Shown: positions 1 to 8,655, counted from the stretch's first letter. The stretch is DNA of 64,000 bases from Niastella caeni (GCF_004834005.1 NZ_STFF01000001.1:1301347-1365346); one strand, 5' to 3'. Translations and numbers: made by a program. Notes: generated by a model from the letters alone, not told the origin.

Positions 1-829
1 CCCAACAATCAGATGTTACATAGCCTTTAAAGCGCCATTGATTGCGCAATATATCCGTCATCAACAGGTCACTGGCACAACAAGGTTGTTTTTTGAAGGC
101 GTTATAGGCGCACATGACGCCGGCAACTTTTGAGTCTATGACCAGCTTTTTAAATGCCGGCAGGTACGTATCCCACAGATCATAGTTGCTTACATCGGCA
201 TTAAATACATGGCGCTCGGGTTCGGGACCGCTGTGTACCGCATAGTGCTTGGCGCAGGCAGCGGCCTTCAGGTATTTGGGATCATTACCCTGTAATCCAC
301 GAACAAATGCATCGCCTAACATAGCCGTGAGATAAGGGTCTTCACCATAGGTTTCCTGTCCCCGCCCCCATCTTGGATCGCGAAAAATATTTATGTTGGG
401 TGTCCAGTAAGTAAGTCCGAGATAACGGGAATTCGTTTTTCCAGCTGCTACCGCCTTATTATAAATCACTCTTCCTTCCAAAGCCGAAAAATCGGCCATC
501 TTAAAAAGGGCGGCGGTATCGAAGGTGGCCGCCATGGCAATCGCCTGCGGATAAACGGTTACATTGTATGGGGTCCTTGCCACGCCATGAAGCGTTTCGT
601 TCCACCAGTCATAAGCAAGTAATTCAAGCCGTGGAATAGCGGGCGAAGCGTTAAGCATTTGCGACACCTTTTCTTCCAGCGTCATGCGGCTCACCAGGTC
701 ATTAACCCGCTCTTCGAAAGAAAGATTATGATTTTGGTAAGGGAATTTCCAGTTCTGGGCATTTGCACCCACACTCATTAGTAAGCAAGCCGTTACCAAT
801 GGATAAAGAAAATAACGTTTGATTTTCAT
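1..829 (-). CDS. GH3 beta-glycosidase (beta-xylosidase/glucosidase-like), N-terminal part, cut by window edge
   Basis: This is the first ~276 residues of a secreted glycoside hydrolase family 3 enzyme that probably removes non-reducing-end sugars from plant or microbial glycans in the periplasm. It begins with a Sec signal peptide (MKIKRYFLYPLVTACLLMS, cleavage near GANAQ). It then shows the GH3 (alpha/beta)8 domain: MTLEEKVSQM, YDWWNETLHGVAR, FRDPRWGRGQETYGEDPYL and KHYAVHSGPEPERH. The YDWWNE..HGVAR form is typical of the xylosidase-like branch. The VTSD segment holding the catalytic Asp nucleophile lies at the very edge, and the acid/base domain is outside the window. ATG at 829 was chosen; an in-frame ATG at 835 adds two residues. 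Substrate cannot be fixed from this fragment. Confidence 0.9.
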   Translation of the reverse strand, partial: MKIKRYFLYPLVTACLLMSVGANAQNWKFPYQNHNLSFEERVNDLVSRMTLEEKVSQMLNASPAIPRLELLAYDWWNETLHGVARTPYNVTVYPQAIAMAATFDTAALFKMADFSALEGRVIYNKAVAAGKTNSRYLGLTYWTPNINIFRDPRWGRGQETYGEDPYLTAMLGDAFVRGLQGNDPKYLKAAACAKHYAVHSGPEPERHVFNADVSNYDLWDTYLPAFKKLVIDSKVAGVMCAYNAFKKQPCCASDLLMTDILRNQWRFKGYVTSDCW

Positions 830-934
830 ATGCATTAATCTTATTGGCAACAGCAAAGTAAGGTTTTATGCGCATCAAAGTGAGTATACAAAATGGTCGA
901 AATGGTATAAAAATGTTCAAAATGACGCCAATCA

Positions 935-2032
935 TCATTTTACCCGGGCGTGAGCTGTATCCTTTAATGCATCCCGCACCATCAACGGCAAAACCGGACT
1001 GGCATAGAAAGAAGAAAAGCCATTTTTAAAACCTGTTATGTGTGTAATAAAAAATCCATACAACTTATTTTTAAGGTCTATCCAGGGATAAGCACCGGCC
1101 CACGATGGACTGCTAATTAATGTTGCTTCACCTTGTGCATTCACTTCTTCCCGCCATTCTCCCAAACCATAAATGTCATTTGACCGGCGATCCCTGATCT
1201 TTACAATAAATTTTTCTCCTGTAGCGTCAGCCGCCAACACCTGGTTCGACTGCATAGTACGGATAACTTCTTCCGACAAGATCCGTTTGCCTTTATACAT
1301 TCCGCGGTTATAGATCATGGAAAGAAAATTTATGTAATCGGTCAGCGTAGAGCGGGCGCCGCCGCCCAGCATAGGGGCATGACCACCCGATGAATCCACT
1401 GGCGTAAAGTGAGTAGATGACATATCCAATGGTACAGCAATCTTTTCGCGAAACAACGTTTCCCAATCTTTACCGGTCGCCAATTCCGCCATGCGCCCGG
1501 CAACTTGCATGGCCAAACCGCCATACTTGAATTTTGTACCGGGTAATGTATCGGCAGGCAAGGGTACTATATGCGCAACCGACTCTGTTAAATTCTGGTA
1601 TATATCAATGGGCTTATCGACGGGCTGATAATCGGGATAGCCAGCGGTATGTGAAAGCAATTGCGCCAGGGTGGCCTGTCCTTTTTCATCCTTAAACTCC
1701 GGCAACCATTTGCTCACCTTATCATTCCAATGCAGTTTGCCTTCATCCACTAACGCGGCAATGGTAGCTGCGGCCAACCATTTGCCTGCCGATGCAATGA
1801 ACACAACGGTTTCAGGTTGGTAACTGCCATAATACTTTTTATGAATTACCTGGTTGTCTTTAACCAACATAAAGCCTGCACCTTTGTAATACCCGGTGTC
1901 TATCCAACTGTTTATTTTGTCATCCAGGCGAGAGAAATCATAATGGGTTTGAACGGCTTTTTTTGATTGGGCAATGCTTAGCTGCGTGCAAAATGTCAAT
2001 GACAGAACAATCGATTTTTTAATACAATTCAT
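935..2032 (-). CDS. Serine hydrolase, class C beta-lactamase/penicillin-binding-like family
   Basis: A 365-residue exported serine hydrolase of the PF00144 type (class C beta-lactamases, DD-peptidases, esterases). A signal peptide spans about residues 1-22 (IVLSLTFCTQLSIAQ). The active-site tetrad is SAGK at 81-84. The second motif, normally YxN, reads YGG at 170-172, so the residue that helps deacylate beta-lactams is changed; an HITG segment near residue 330 occupies the KTG position. This favours an esterase or peptidase role over a true beta-lactamase. It is divergent from the BlaI/BlaR1 pair and shares its ~240 bp intergenic region, so BlaI control is possible. The substrate is not known. 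Confidence 0.88.
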   Translation of the reverse strand: MNCIKKSIVLSLTFCTQLSIAQSKKAVQTHYDFSRLDDKINSWIDTGYYKGAGFMLVKDNQVIHKKYYGSYQPETVVFIASAGKWLAAATIAALVDEGKLHWNDKVSKWLPEFKDEKGQATLAQLLSHTAGYPDYQPVDKPIDIYQNLTESVAHIVPLPADTLPGTKFKYGGLAMQVAGRMAELATGKDWETLFREKIAVPLDMSSTHFTPVDSSGGHAPMLGGGARSTLTDYINFLSMIYNRGMYKGKRILSEEVIRTMQSNQVLAADATGEKFIVKIRDRRSNDIYGLGEWREEVNAQGEATLISSPSWAGAYPWIDLKNKLYGFFITHITGFKNGFSSFYASPVLPLMVRDALKDTAHARVK

Positions 2033-2196
2033 GCAAGTATGATCTGATATTATGCGATAAAAAATTCCGGTGAACCTGACTATAATCCACTCGTAATTTG
2101 CATCGATTTATAGTAGAAAATGATATTATTTGGGCAAACGTTGGCACTACCTGGCAAAAACTCCCTCCCTCAACGCACTGTATTTCAATACACTAA

Positions 2197-2263
2197 AAAA
2201 TATTTGTAGAAATATTTTGTCTGCCTAAATATTTAGGCATAATATTGCCTAAGAAATTAGGTA
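2197..2263. promoter_or_regulatory. Three evenly spaced dyads, candidate BlaI operator
   Basis: Three inverted repeats stand just before blaI. Dyad 1 is AAAATATTT/AAATATTTT (2197-2218). Dyad 2 is a perfect 18-bp palindrome, TGCCTAAATATTTAGGCA (2222-2239). Dyad 3 is TGCCTAA...TTAGGTA (2246-2263). Their centres are 23 and 24 bp apart, close to two helical turns, so protein dimers could stack on one DNA face. BlaI/MecI proteins bind dyads overlapping their own promoter, so autorepression is the natural reading. The sequence differs from the TACA/TGTA core known in Gram-positives. Confidence 0.6.
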
Positions 2264-2274
2264 AAACTTACATC

Positions 2275-2643
2275 ATGAAAAAACTGACCGCTGCCGAAGA
2301 ACAGATCATGCAAACATTATGGAGTTTGGGAGAAGGTGGTTTTATGAAAGATATCCTGGAACACCTTTCCGATACCAAACCTCATTACAATACTGTAGGC
2401 ACTTTATTAAAGATACTGGTAGAAAAAAAGTTTGTAGGTATTAAGAACCCTAACCGTAACAACTTCTACTACCCGCTGGTTTCTAAAGAAGAATATTCTG
2501 CAACCGGTATAAAAGCCATTGCCGAAAATTACTTCCAGGGATCATATACAAATGTTGTTTCGTTCCTGGTAGATAAAAAAGAAATGTCTATTGAAGACCT
2601 GGAATTTTTATTGAATCAACTTAAAAAGAAAGGCAATGAATAG
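2275..2643 (+). CDS. BlaI/MecI/CopY-family transcriptional repressor
   Basis: A 122-residue winged-helix repressor of the BlaI/MecI family: KKLTAAEEQIMQTLWSLGEG opens the typical fold, followed by HYNTVGTLLKILVEKKFVG as recognition helix and wing, and a C-terminal dimerisation helix. Family members repress their operon and are inactivated when the partner M56 peptidase is triggered. ATG at 2275 is preferred over an upstream in-frame TTG at 2245, which lies inside the operator dyads. The stop overlaps the start of the downstream peptidase gene by 8 bp, so the two are translationally coupled. The natural signal is unknown; in Bacteroidota such pairs are not always linked to beta-lactams. Confidence 0.9.
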   Translation: MKKLTAAEEQIMQTLWSLGEGGFMKDILEHLSDTKPHYNTVGTLLKILVEKKFVGIKNPNRNNFYYPLVSKEEYSATGIKAIAENYFQGSYTNVVSFLVDKKEMSIEDLEFLLNQLKKKGNE

Positions 2644-3901
2644 TCATACTTTGCTACTGTTTGTACTGAAATCAACTTTCATCTCAGGCATATTTGTGGG
2701 CTATTACTGGATGGCCTTGCGAAATAAAAACTTTAATAACTACAATAGATTTTACCTGCTGCTGAGTATGGTTTGTAGTTTGATCGTTCCGCTTTTTGAT
2801 CTTAACTGGTTCACTATTGAAAAGCAGGCATTGCCGGTACCTACTGAAACATTCAACTTTATTCCGGCCCAAACAACAAATAGTAATAACATATCCCTTT
2901 CCTGGCAGAATATTACTTTTTTCATACTCAGTACCGTTAGCCTGTTCTTATTGGCTTTGTTGGCCTTGAACGTGTTTAAAGTATATCAACTAAAAAGAAG
3001 GTCCACCATTACAAAAATGGAGGGCGTTAATTTCATCAATACAAATCTGGAACACGCTCCTTTTTCTTTTTTGAATAACCTGTTTTGGAAAGAAGCGATT
3101 CCGTTGGACGAAGATTATGGCAGGAAGATCTTTAAACATGAACTCACACATATTCACCAGAAGCACACCTTTGATATTCTTTTTTGCCAGATCATACATG
3201 CTTTATTCTGGATGAACCCGTTTAACTGGTTCATTCAAAAAGAGCTCAAAGCCATTCACGAATTTATTGCAGATAAAGAAGCTGTTGGTAACAATAACGT
3301 GGAGGAATTTGTGACACTACTTTTACAAGCCCATTATGGAAATCACTTTTTAAACCCCACGCATACGTTCTATTATTCATCTATTAAACGCAGATTATTT
3401 ATGTTAACAAGCACTAACAAAGTGAAGTTCACCTACCTACGCAAACTATTGCTGCTGCCTATAACCTTATTAGTGGTCGTGGCAATGTCCATTTCAACCA
3501 TTGAAAGCAAAGCAACTGTTGTTGTTGCACCACCTGCTGAACCTCTAAAAGAAAACAGTCCTTCCCATATTCAGCAACCGGAAAAGCCTGTACTAAAGAA
3601 TGACACAACCCCTGCTCCTGCAAAAGCAAAAGAACAGCCTAACATAATCAGGATAACCGATGGCAACAGAAAGGCCAACCCGAAATCTGATACAATAGTG
3701 ATCAGGTCAACAGCAAATCCTAATAGTAAGATACCTGAAAATGTTTTGTATTTCATCAACGGTCAATCCGCAACGCACCAGGAAGTTAGCAAACTTAGGC
3801 CCGATCAAATTAAAGCTATTGATGTCTTGAAAGGAGACGACGCGATAAAAATATACGGCGCGGCCGGCGCCCATGGGGTAATCAACATTACATTAAAGTA
3901 G
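2636..3901 (+). CDS. BlaR1-type M56 membrane metallopeptidase with C-terminal TonB-plug-like domain
   Basis: A 421-residue inner-membrane protein. Hydrophobic segments lie near residues 4-26, 36-56, 92-116 and 270-288. The zinc peptidase motif HELTH (168-172) is followed by the WMNPFNWF element and E209/D213 in HEFIADKEA, as in the M56 family. BlaR1 proteins sense a ligand outside and cleave the BlaI partner inside. Here the usual penicillin-binding sensor is absent. Instead, a Pro/Lys-rich linker (~295-365) leads to a ~55-residue plug-like module (VLYFINGQS ... IKIYGAAGAHGVINITLK) resembling the start of TonB-receptor plugs. The gene overlaps blaI and ends at a strong terminator. The role of the plug-like tail is not known. 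Confidence 0.88.
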   Translation: MNSHTLLLFVLKSTFISGIFVGYYWMALRNKNFNNYNRFYLLLSMVCSLIVPLFDLNWFTIEKQALPVPTETFNFIPAQTTNSNNISLSWQNITFFILSTVSLFLLALLALNVFKVYQLKRRSTITKMEGVNFINTNLEHAPFSFLNNLFWKEAIPLDEDYGRKIFKHELTHIHQKHTFDILFCQIIHALFWMNPFNWFIQKELKAIHEFIADKEAVGNNNVEEFVTLLLQAHYGNHFLNPTHTFYYSSIKRRLFMLTSTNKVKFTYLRKLLLLPITLLVVVAMSISTIESKATVVVAPPAEPLKENSPSHIQQPEKPVLKNDTTPAPAKAKEQPNIIRITDGNRKANPKSDTIVIRSTANPNSKIPENVLYFINGQSATHQEVSKLRPDQIKAIDVLKGDDAIKIYGAAGAHGVINITLK

Positions 3902-3920
3902 GTTTAATAAAATATTTGAA

Positions 3921-3948
3921 AAAGGGACCGGCGGCAACCGGTCCCTTT
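3921..3948. terminator. Bidirectional rho-independent terminator
   Basis: A perfect 11-bp stem (AAAGGGACCGG, 3921-3931, with 3938-3948) closes a 6-nt loop and is followed by TTTCTTT. It lies between the converging blaR1-like gene and the PL14-like gene and can serve both. Confidence 0.88.
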
Positions 3949-3992
3949 TCTTTGGTGTTATTAAAGGAAAGCTGCCTTTTTCGTAACGAGAA

Positions 3993-4883
3993 CTAGCTTA
4001 TTTTATGTACCGATAAGTTATCATAATAAATGTAACCATCGGTTGTAGACTGCCAATACGTTTGGCTGCCACCCCTGAACGTATGGAAGCTCATTCTGTT
4101 GATCAGCCGTTTGGCATCATTGGTAGTCCAGCGCATAGCTCTGTCAAGCACCACAGTACCGTTAATTACAATTTGTACATGTCCATTCGTATTGCTGCCT
4201 GTATTGCTCTTTATATAGAGGTGCACATGGTACCATTGGCCTTTGTTCAAACTACCGCTCGATGGATATGATTTTCCAAATGTATCGCCATACTCACCCG
4301 GTTGATCTTTATAATAAATATAGGGTTGAAAGAATACGCGGCCTGCATCTGTTTGATACCACATTAAACGCAAACTGCCACCATTGCCATCCCAACCCGG
4401 ATCGCCACCGGTGTTACCATCACCTACCAGGAAGCCAAAACCAATTTTACCACCGCGGCTAAAATCAAACTGGCTGTGAAATCGTACATCGTAATCCAGT
4501 TCATAAGCGCTTCCATCAGAAATGTCCACGTTGGCAATCACCCCGCCAGCTCCCGACAATGCATTTTTCAACAATTTAATGCGACTCGTTCCGCCTGAGA
4601 TCCAGGTACGGGTATCATTCCAACCGCTGATATTACCAAAATCGTTTGCTGCTGCCGAGCTCGTATACACGCCATCGGCATAATTGTTCCAGTTTACCGA
4701 CCAGGTGCTGTTAACGGCTTCTGTATGCACTACAGGATCGGAAGTTTCTTCCTGTTGCCGGCTGTTGCGATCAATAGTTGTTTTTTTACAGGCTGTTACA
4801 AACAATCCAATAGTTACGATCAACAAACCTGCCTTACTTACGCCCAGGTACTTTTGCATTTTTTTCATTTTAAGGTTTAACAA
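3993..4883 (-). CDS. Lipoprotein resembling polysaccharide lyase family 14 (alginate/glucuronan lyase-like)
   Basis: A 296-residue protein with a lipoprotein signal (LLIVTIGLFVTACKK, lipobox Cys near residue 32), hence probably anchored in the outer membrane. The body is one beta-jelly-roll-like domain. Landmarks are GKIGFGFLVGDG, GGSLRLMWYQ, FFQPYIYYKDQPGEYGD, GQWYHVHLYIKSN, VQIVINGTVVLDRAM and DGYIYYDNLSVHKIS. These resemble PL14-type lyases cleaving uronic-acid polymers. The QPYIYYKDQPG and HVHLY strands match the family's catalytic face, but I cannot confirm catalytic residues by eye. ATG at 4868 (MKKMQKYLG) is an equally good start. No partner genes lie nearby. Confidence in the fold exceeds that in the substrate. 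Confidence 0.65.
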   Translation of the reverse strand: MLNLKMKKMQKYLGVSKAGLLIVTIGLFVTACKKTTIDRNSRQQEETSDPVVHTEAVNSTWSVNWNNYADGVYTSSAAANDFGNISGWNDTRTWISGGTSRIKLLKNALSGAGGVIANVDISDGSAYELDYDVRFHSQFDFSRGGKIGFGFLVGDGNTGGDPGWDGNGGSLRLMWYQTDAGRVFFQPYIYYKDQPGEYGDTFGKSYPSSGSLNKGQWYHVHLYIKSNTGSNTNGHVQIVINGTVVLDRAMRWTTNDAKRLINRMSFHTFRGGSQTYWQSTTDGYIYYDNLSVHKIS

Positions 4884-5072
4884 AAAAGTTCATAGGGCAA
4901 AAATGCAACCAAACAACAGGCGATACCAAATTGTGGGGTACCACAAAACCACTACAATGGAAAACTTTTAATAATAATCAGCAGATTATAAATAAACCAG
5001 GTGTAAAAATATTTCGAACTTTGGCAGCCCTGAAAATGTTACATCTTTACTTGTTTAATAAAAAACATCGAC

Positions 5073-6452
5073 ATGCGTTTACTAAAAATAATGCTGAGGG
5101 TTGTATCGGTGCTGCTTTTATTGCTGCTGGTTTTTGGCATCTGGTACGCATGGCGGGCTTTTCCCATTATCAGCGGTTTTGGCGCAAAGAACATGGCCTC
5201 CGGGGTATTCCTGCAGAATCGTGATCCGGCAGCTATACTCAAAGAAGAATTGGGATTTTTTCCTGTTTCGGCTGGTACATATACTATTAACAAAGAAGAC
5301 TCTTCCGTTACCGGTTCCGTTTTTGGTTTTGCCAAACGAAAAGCCATTTACCGTAGCGGTACCGGTTGCACGCTGGTAAACGATTTTACAGAAACTGCCA
5401 TCAGGCAACAACACTTTTATTTATCACCGGCTCCCGTTCAAAACAGGGATACTATTTCCTGGCCTTATGGTGATCAGCTTGCTGACAGCACTCCGGCCGC
5501 CATCGATCAATCGTTATTACGACAGGCTATTAATAACGCCATGCAGGCAACCAACAAAAAGGGAAAGCCGGCTTATACCCGGGCATTCCTGGTTGTATAC
5601 GATGGAAAAATTGTCGGGGAACAATACGCGCCCGGTTTCAATAAAAACTCCGTAATGCTTGGCTGGTCAATGAGTAAAAGTTTAACCGCCGCCGTTATAG
5701 GTGTGCTTGTTAAAGAAGGAAAATTAGATCCCAATGCGCCGGCGCCTGTGCCGGAATGGAAGCATACCGCAAAAGAAAAGATCACGCTGAGGCAATTACT
5801 GCAACAAACATCCGGGTTGGCTTTTACCGAAGATTACTCTTCACCCAGTGAAGCAACGGATATGTTGTTCAAGCGAGGTGATATGGGCGCCTTTACCGCT
5901 ACGCTGCCCCTGAAGTTTCAACCGGGTACTATCTTTAATTACTCCAGCGGCAACGCCAACATCCTGAGCCGGATCATCCGGCACACCGTGGGCGATGCTG
6001 ATTATGCTGCGTTTCCTTACCAGGCATTATTTCATAAAATAAATATGTATTCTGTAGTGCTTGAGCCTGATGCATCAGGTACTTATATTGGCTCATCTTA
6101 TAGTTATGCCACCGCGCGCGACTTTGCCCGCTTTGGTTTGTTATATTATTATAACGGCACCTGGAACGGTGAACAAATATTACCAGCTAATTGGGTGAAA
6201 GAAACGGTTCAACCCGCTGCAGCAAACCAACAACAACGCTATGGTTACCAGTTCTGGCTGAATGGCCTGGATGAAAAAGATCCCGGCAAGCGGTGGTTTC
6301 CCGATGCACCGGCTGATATGTTTTTTGCAGATGGCTTTGGCGGGCAGAACATTTTCATTATTCCTTCCAAAAAATTAGTGATAGTACGATTGGGCGTACA
6401 TACCATTGATGAAAACAAGTACCTCAGGGAAGTAATTCGGGCGGTTAAATAA
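5073..6452 (+). CDS. Membrane-anchored serine hydrolase (beta-lactamase/6-aminohexanoate-dimer hydrolase-like)
   Basis: A 459-residue protein with an N-terminal membrane anchor (VVSVLLLLLLVFGIWYAW, about 10-28) and a periplasmic PF00144-type domain. The nucleophile motif is SMSK at 199-202 (LGWSMSKSLTAAVIG). The second motif contains Y290 in FNYSSGNANILS, as in NylB-like enzymes rather than classical AmpC. The C-terminal strand region DGFGGQNIFIIPSKK matches the family. It probably acts on an amide or ester bond. It lies downstream of, but separate from, the BlaI/BlaR1 operon and stands alone. No specific substrate can be named. Confidence 0.88.
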   Translation: MRLLKIMLRVVSVLLLLLLVFGIWYAWRAFPIISGFGAKNMASGVFLQNRDPAAILKEELGFFPVSAGTYTINKEDSSVTGSVFGFAKRKAIYRSGTGCTLVNDFTETAIRQQHFYLSPAPVQNRDTISWPYGDQLADSTPAAIDQSLLRQAINNAMQATNKKGKPAYTRAFLVVYDGKIVGEQYAPGFNKNSVMLGWSMSKSLTAAVIGVLVKEGKLDPNAPAPVPEWKHTAKEKITLRQLLQQTSGLAFTEDYSSPSEATDMLFKRGDMGAFTATLPLKFQPGTIFNYSSGNANILSRIIRHTVGDADYAAFPYQALFHKINMYSVVLEPDASGTYIGSSYSYATARDFARFGLLYYYNGTWNGEQILPANWVKETVQPAAANQQQRYGYQFWLNGLDEKDPGKRWFPDAPADMFFADGFGGQNIFIIPSKKLVIVRLGVHTIDENKYLREVIRAVK

Positions 6453-6453
6453 T

Positions 6454-6482
6454 TGTTTGAATTTTGCAAGTTTTTGTTTGAA
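6454..6482. promoter_or_regulatory. Paired TGTTTGAA boxes upstream of the AraC gene
   Basis: Two direct copies of TGTTTGAA (6454-6461 and 6475-6482) are spaced 21 bp, two helical turns. The same pair with the same spacing recurs before the downstream SDR gene (7676-7704). AraC proteins contact two consecutive major grooves per monomer and bind paired direct sites, so this is a candidate autoregulatory site. Confidence 0.6.
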
Positions 6483-6575
6483 TCGTATAAAGCGAAGGCT
6501 GTAAAGCAGTTGTAATTTTACAAGGGTTGCTAAATCAGCTCCTATATTGACACACAATTTGCTTAAATTTATTAT

Positions 6576-7475
6576 ATGGCAAAGATGGAAACACTCGAGG
6601 ACTTTTACCGCCAGAAAATGAATTGGTTGCCGGATAATCTTAAAAAAGATATCGGGCATTTCAATGTATTTAATGTAGAAGAGTGCTCGGGACCGGGCAA
6701 AGCACCAGTTGTTTATACACGGCGCGATTACTATAAGATCGCACTGATGCAGGGACCTTATATATATCATTATGCAGATAAAAGCATTGAAGTATCAGGT
6801 TCAACCCTCATCTTTTTCAGTCCCAATGTGCCCTATACGTTCGAACCTTTAACAGACAATCCTAAAGGATACTTCTGCATATTCAGGGAAGAATTTTTTA
6901 CCGAAAAGATCCGCGGCGGTATTAAAGACCTGCCCATGTTTATTGGGGGTAACAAACCCAGCTATTCATTAGATAAAACGCAAGACAAATTTGTAAGCCA
7001 GATATTTGAAAAAATGCAGGATGAGATCAAATCTGATTATGTGTACAAGTACGATCTGATCCGCAATTACATTATGGAAATGGTGCATTATGCGTTGAAA
7101 ATGCAGCCGACTGAAACCTTGTACCAGCATACAGATGCCAATGCCCGCATAACGGCCGTGTTTACCGAATTGCTCGAACGGCAATTTCCTATTGAATCGC
7201 CCAACCAGCGGTTCACCTTGCGTTCAGCCAGGGATTTTGCCGAACAACTGGCCGTGCACGTGAACCATCTTAACCGCGCGATACGATTAACTACCGGCAA
7301 AACCACTACTGAACATATTTTTGAACGGTTGATCAGTGAAGCAAAAGCCTTATTAAAACACACCAACTGGAATATTTCCGAGATCGGTTATTGTTTGGGT
7401 TTTGAAGAACCGGCGCACTTCAACCATTTCTTTAAGAAGCAAACCAGCATGACGCCGTCGGCGTTCAGGAGTTAA
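6576..7475 (+). CDS. AraC-family transcriptional regulator
   Basis: A 299-residue regulator. The N-terminal ~190 residues form a cupin-like ligand or dimerisation region (SGSTLIFFSPNVPYTFEPL). The C-terminal ~100 residues carry the AraC double helix-turn-helix: RDFAEQLAVHVNHLNRAIR and then NISEIGYCLGFEEPAHFNHF with the closing MTPSAFR. It probably responds to a small molecule and activates the SDR gene 320 bp downstream; matching paired boxes stand upstream of both genes. ATG at 6576 gives a full-length protein, and a second Met three codons in is possible. The ligand is unknown. Confidence 0.9.
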   Translation: MAKMETLEDFYRQKMNWLPDNLKKDIGHFNVFNVEECSGPGKAPVVYTRRDYYKIALMQGPYIYHYADKSIEVSGSTLIFFSPNVPYTFEPLTDNPKGYFCIFREEFFTEKIRGGIKDLPMFIGGNKPSYSLDKTQDKFVSQIFEKMQDEIKSDYVYKYDLIRNYIMEMVHYALKMQPTETLYQHTDANARITAVFTELLERQFPIESPNQRFTLRSARDFAEQLAVHVNHLNRAIRLTTGKTTTEHIFERLISEAKALLKHTNWNISEIGYCLGFEEPAHFNHFFKKQTSMTPSAFRS

Positions 7476-7797
7476 TACCGAAAGAGTAAGTACGAAGTAA
7501 CAGGTAAGAAGAACCTGTATTTCGTGCTTCCAGCTTCGTACTTCATCTTCATACTTCTCACCTCCTACTTCGCCTTCCGAGCACCTCCCCACATCCTCAA
7601 TGCACCCCGAGCTTCCTTTAACAAACATACACTCCAGCCTTGCACAATTCAAACCATCTAACAGCTACCCGTAATTGTTTGAATTATACAACTATCTGTT
7701 TGAAAGCAATAATAACACAGGCATTCCTGAACTATACCTTTGTGTTATCAGTTCATGAACGACACAAACAGCTTATAAAAATCAAATTAAACTTAGT
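7476..7797. other. AraC-SDR intergenic region with nested inverted repeats and promoter
   Basis: The first half holds repeats rich in CTTCGTACTT-like words: AAGTACGAAG (7488-7497) pairs perfectly with CTTCGTACTT (7534-7543), and an inner ACAGGT/ACCTGT stem (7500-7505 with 7513-7518) is nested in it. It probably ends the araC transcript. The second half carries the paired TGTTTGAA boxes, an inverted TTCAAAC (7648-7654), and the SDR promoter. I see no gene here. Confidence 0.6.
7676..7742 (+). promoter_or_regulatory. Promoter of the SDR gene with paired TGTTTGAA boxes
   Basis: TGTTTGAA occurs at 7676-7683 and 7697-7704 (21-bp spacing), duplicating the arrangement before the AraC gene, including the flanking TAATTGTTTGAATT. 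A Bacteroidota-type -7 element, TAccTTTG, follows at 7735-7742, and the start codon is at 7798. No good -33 TTTG stands at the usual distance, which fits a promoter that needs an activator. Confidence 0.6.
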
Positions 7798-8637
7798 ATG
7801 AAAAATAAGATCTGGTTCGTTACCGGCGCATCCAAAGGATTGGGACTGGCCCTGGTAAAAAAATTATTGAAAGAAGGCTATTGCGTAGCAGCTACCTCCC
7901 GCAACATCAAAGAGCTGCAAAAAGCGGTGGATGCCGGCCGTGAAGTATTTCTTCCTTTATCTGTTGATCTTAAAAATGAAAGCAGTGTTGAAAAAGGAAT
8001 ACAGGAAACCGTTGCGCATTTTGGTTCCGTTGACGTAGTAGTGAATAACGCCGGTTATGGTTTAACAGGTAGCCTGGAAGAATTATCGGATGAAGAAGTA
8101 CGGCAAAATTTCGACATCAATGTATTTGGTGTACTAAATGTGATTCGAAAAGTATTGCCTTACATGCGAAAACAAAAATCAGGGCATTTTTTCAATATCG
8201 CTTCTATCGGCGGTTTCATTGGATCATTTCCTGGATTCGGTAGTTATACAGCCACCAAATTTGCGATGCATGGTTTTTCAGAATCATTGGCAGCGGAAGT
8301 AAAACCGTTTGGCATCACCGTTTCAATTGTATCGCCCGGTTATTTCAGAACAGAATTTCTGGATGCCTCACTCGGCGTTCCCAAAAATGAAATTGCGGAT
8401 TACAAACTGGTGAGAGAAATTCAACAGGTTCACCAGAACGATTACAATCATAATCAAATTGGTGATCCTGATAAAGCAGCGGCTGTTATGATAGCTGTTG
8501 CAGAACAAGCAGCACCACCAATACATGTATTTCTCGGCAAAGACGCTTACCAACTGGCTGATGCCAAAATGAGAGCATTGAAGCAGGATATGGCTGCCGT
8601 GGAAGAGCTGGCAACATCAACCGATTTCGAACAATAG
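7798..8637 (+). CDS. Short-chain dehydrogenase/reductase (classical SDR)
   Basis: A 279-residue cytoplasmic NAD(P)-dependent oxidoreductase. It has the Rossmann glycine motif TGASKGLGLAL near residues 9-19, NNAG in VVVNNAGYGLTG, a catalytic Ser in FNIASIGG, and the YxxxK pair in GSYTATKFAMHG. Arg at the end of the second strand (ATSRN) suggests NADP preference. It resembles the many SDRs placed next to AraC regulators in Bacteroidota. The substrate is unknown. It stands alone and ends at a strong hairpin shared with the Lrp gene. Regulation by the upstream AraC protein is inferred from the shared boxes. Confidence 0.92.
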   Translation: MKNKIWFVTGASKGLGLALVKKLLKEGYCVAATSRNIKELQKAVDAGREVFLPLSVDLKNESSVEKGIQETVAHFGSVDVVVNNAGYGLTGSLEELSDEEVRQNFDINVFGVLNVIRKVLPYMRKQKSGHFFNIASIGGFIGSFPGFGSYTATKFAMHGFSESLAAEVKPFGITVSIVSPGYFRTEFLDASLGVPKNEIADYKLVREIQQVHQNDYNHNQIGDPDKAAAVMIAVAEQAAPPIHVFLGKDAYQLADAKMRALKQDMAAVEELATSTDFEQ

Positions 8638-8655
8638 TTTTAAGTTATTCCCAAA

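Noticed and set aside
935-2032. True class C beta-lactamase controlled by the neighbouring BlaI/BlaR1 pair
   Set aside because: The SxxK motif is present, but the second motif is YGG rather than YxN and the peptidase lacks a penicillin-binding sensor; only a generic serine hydrolase call is supported.
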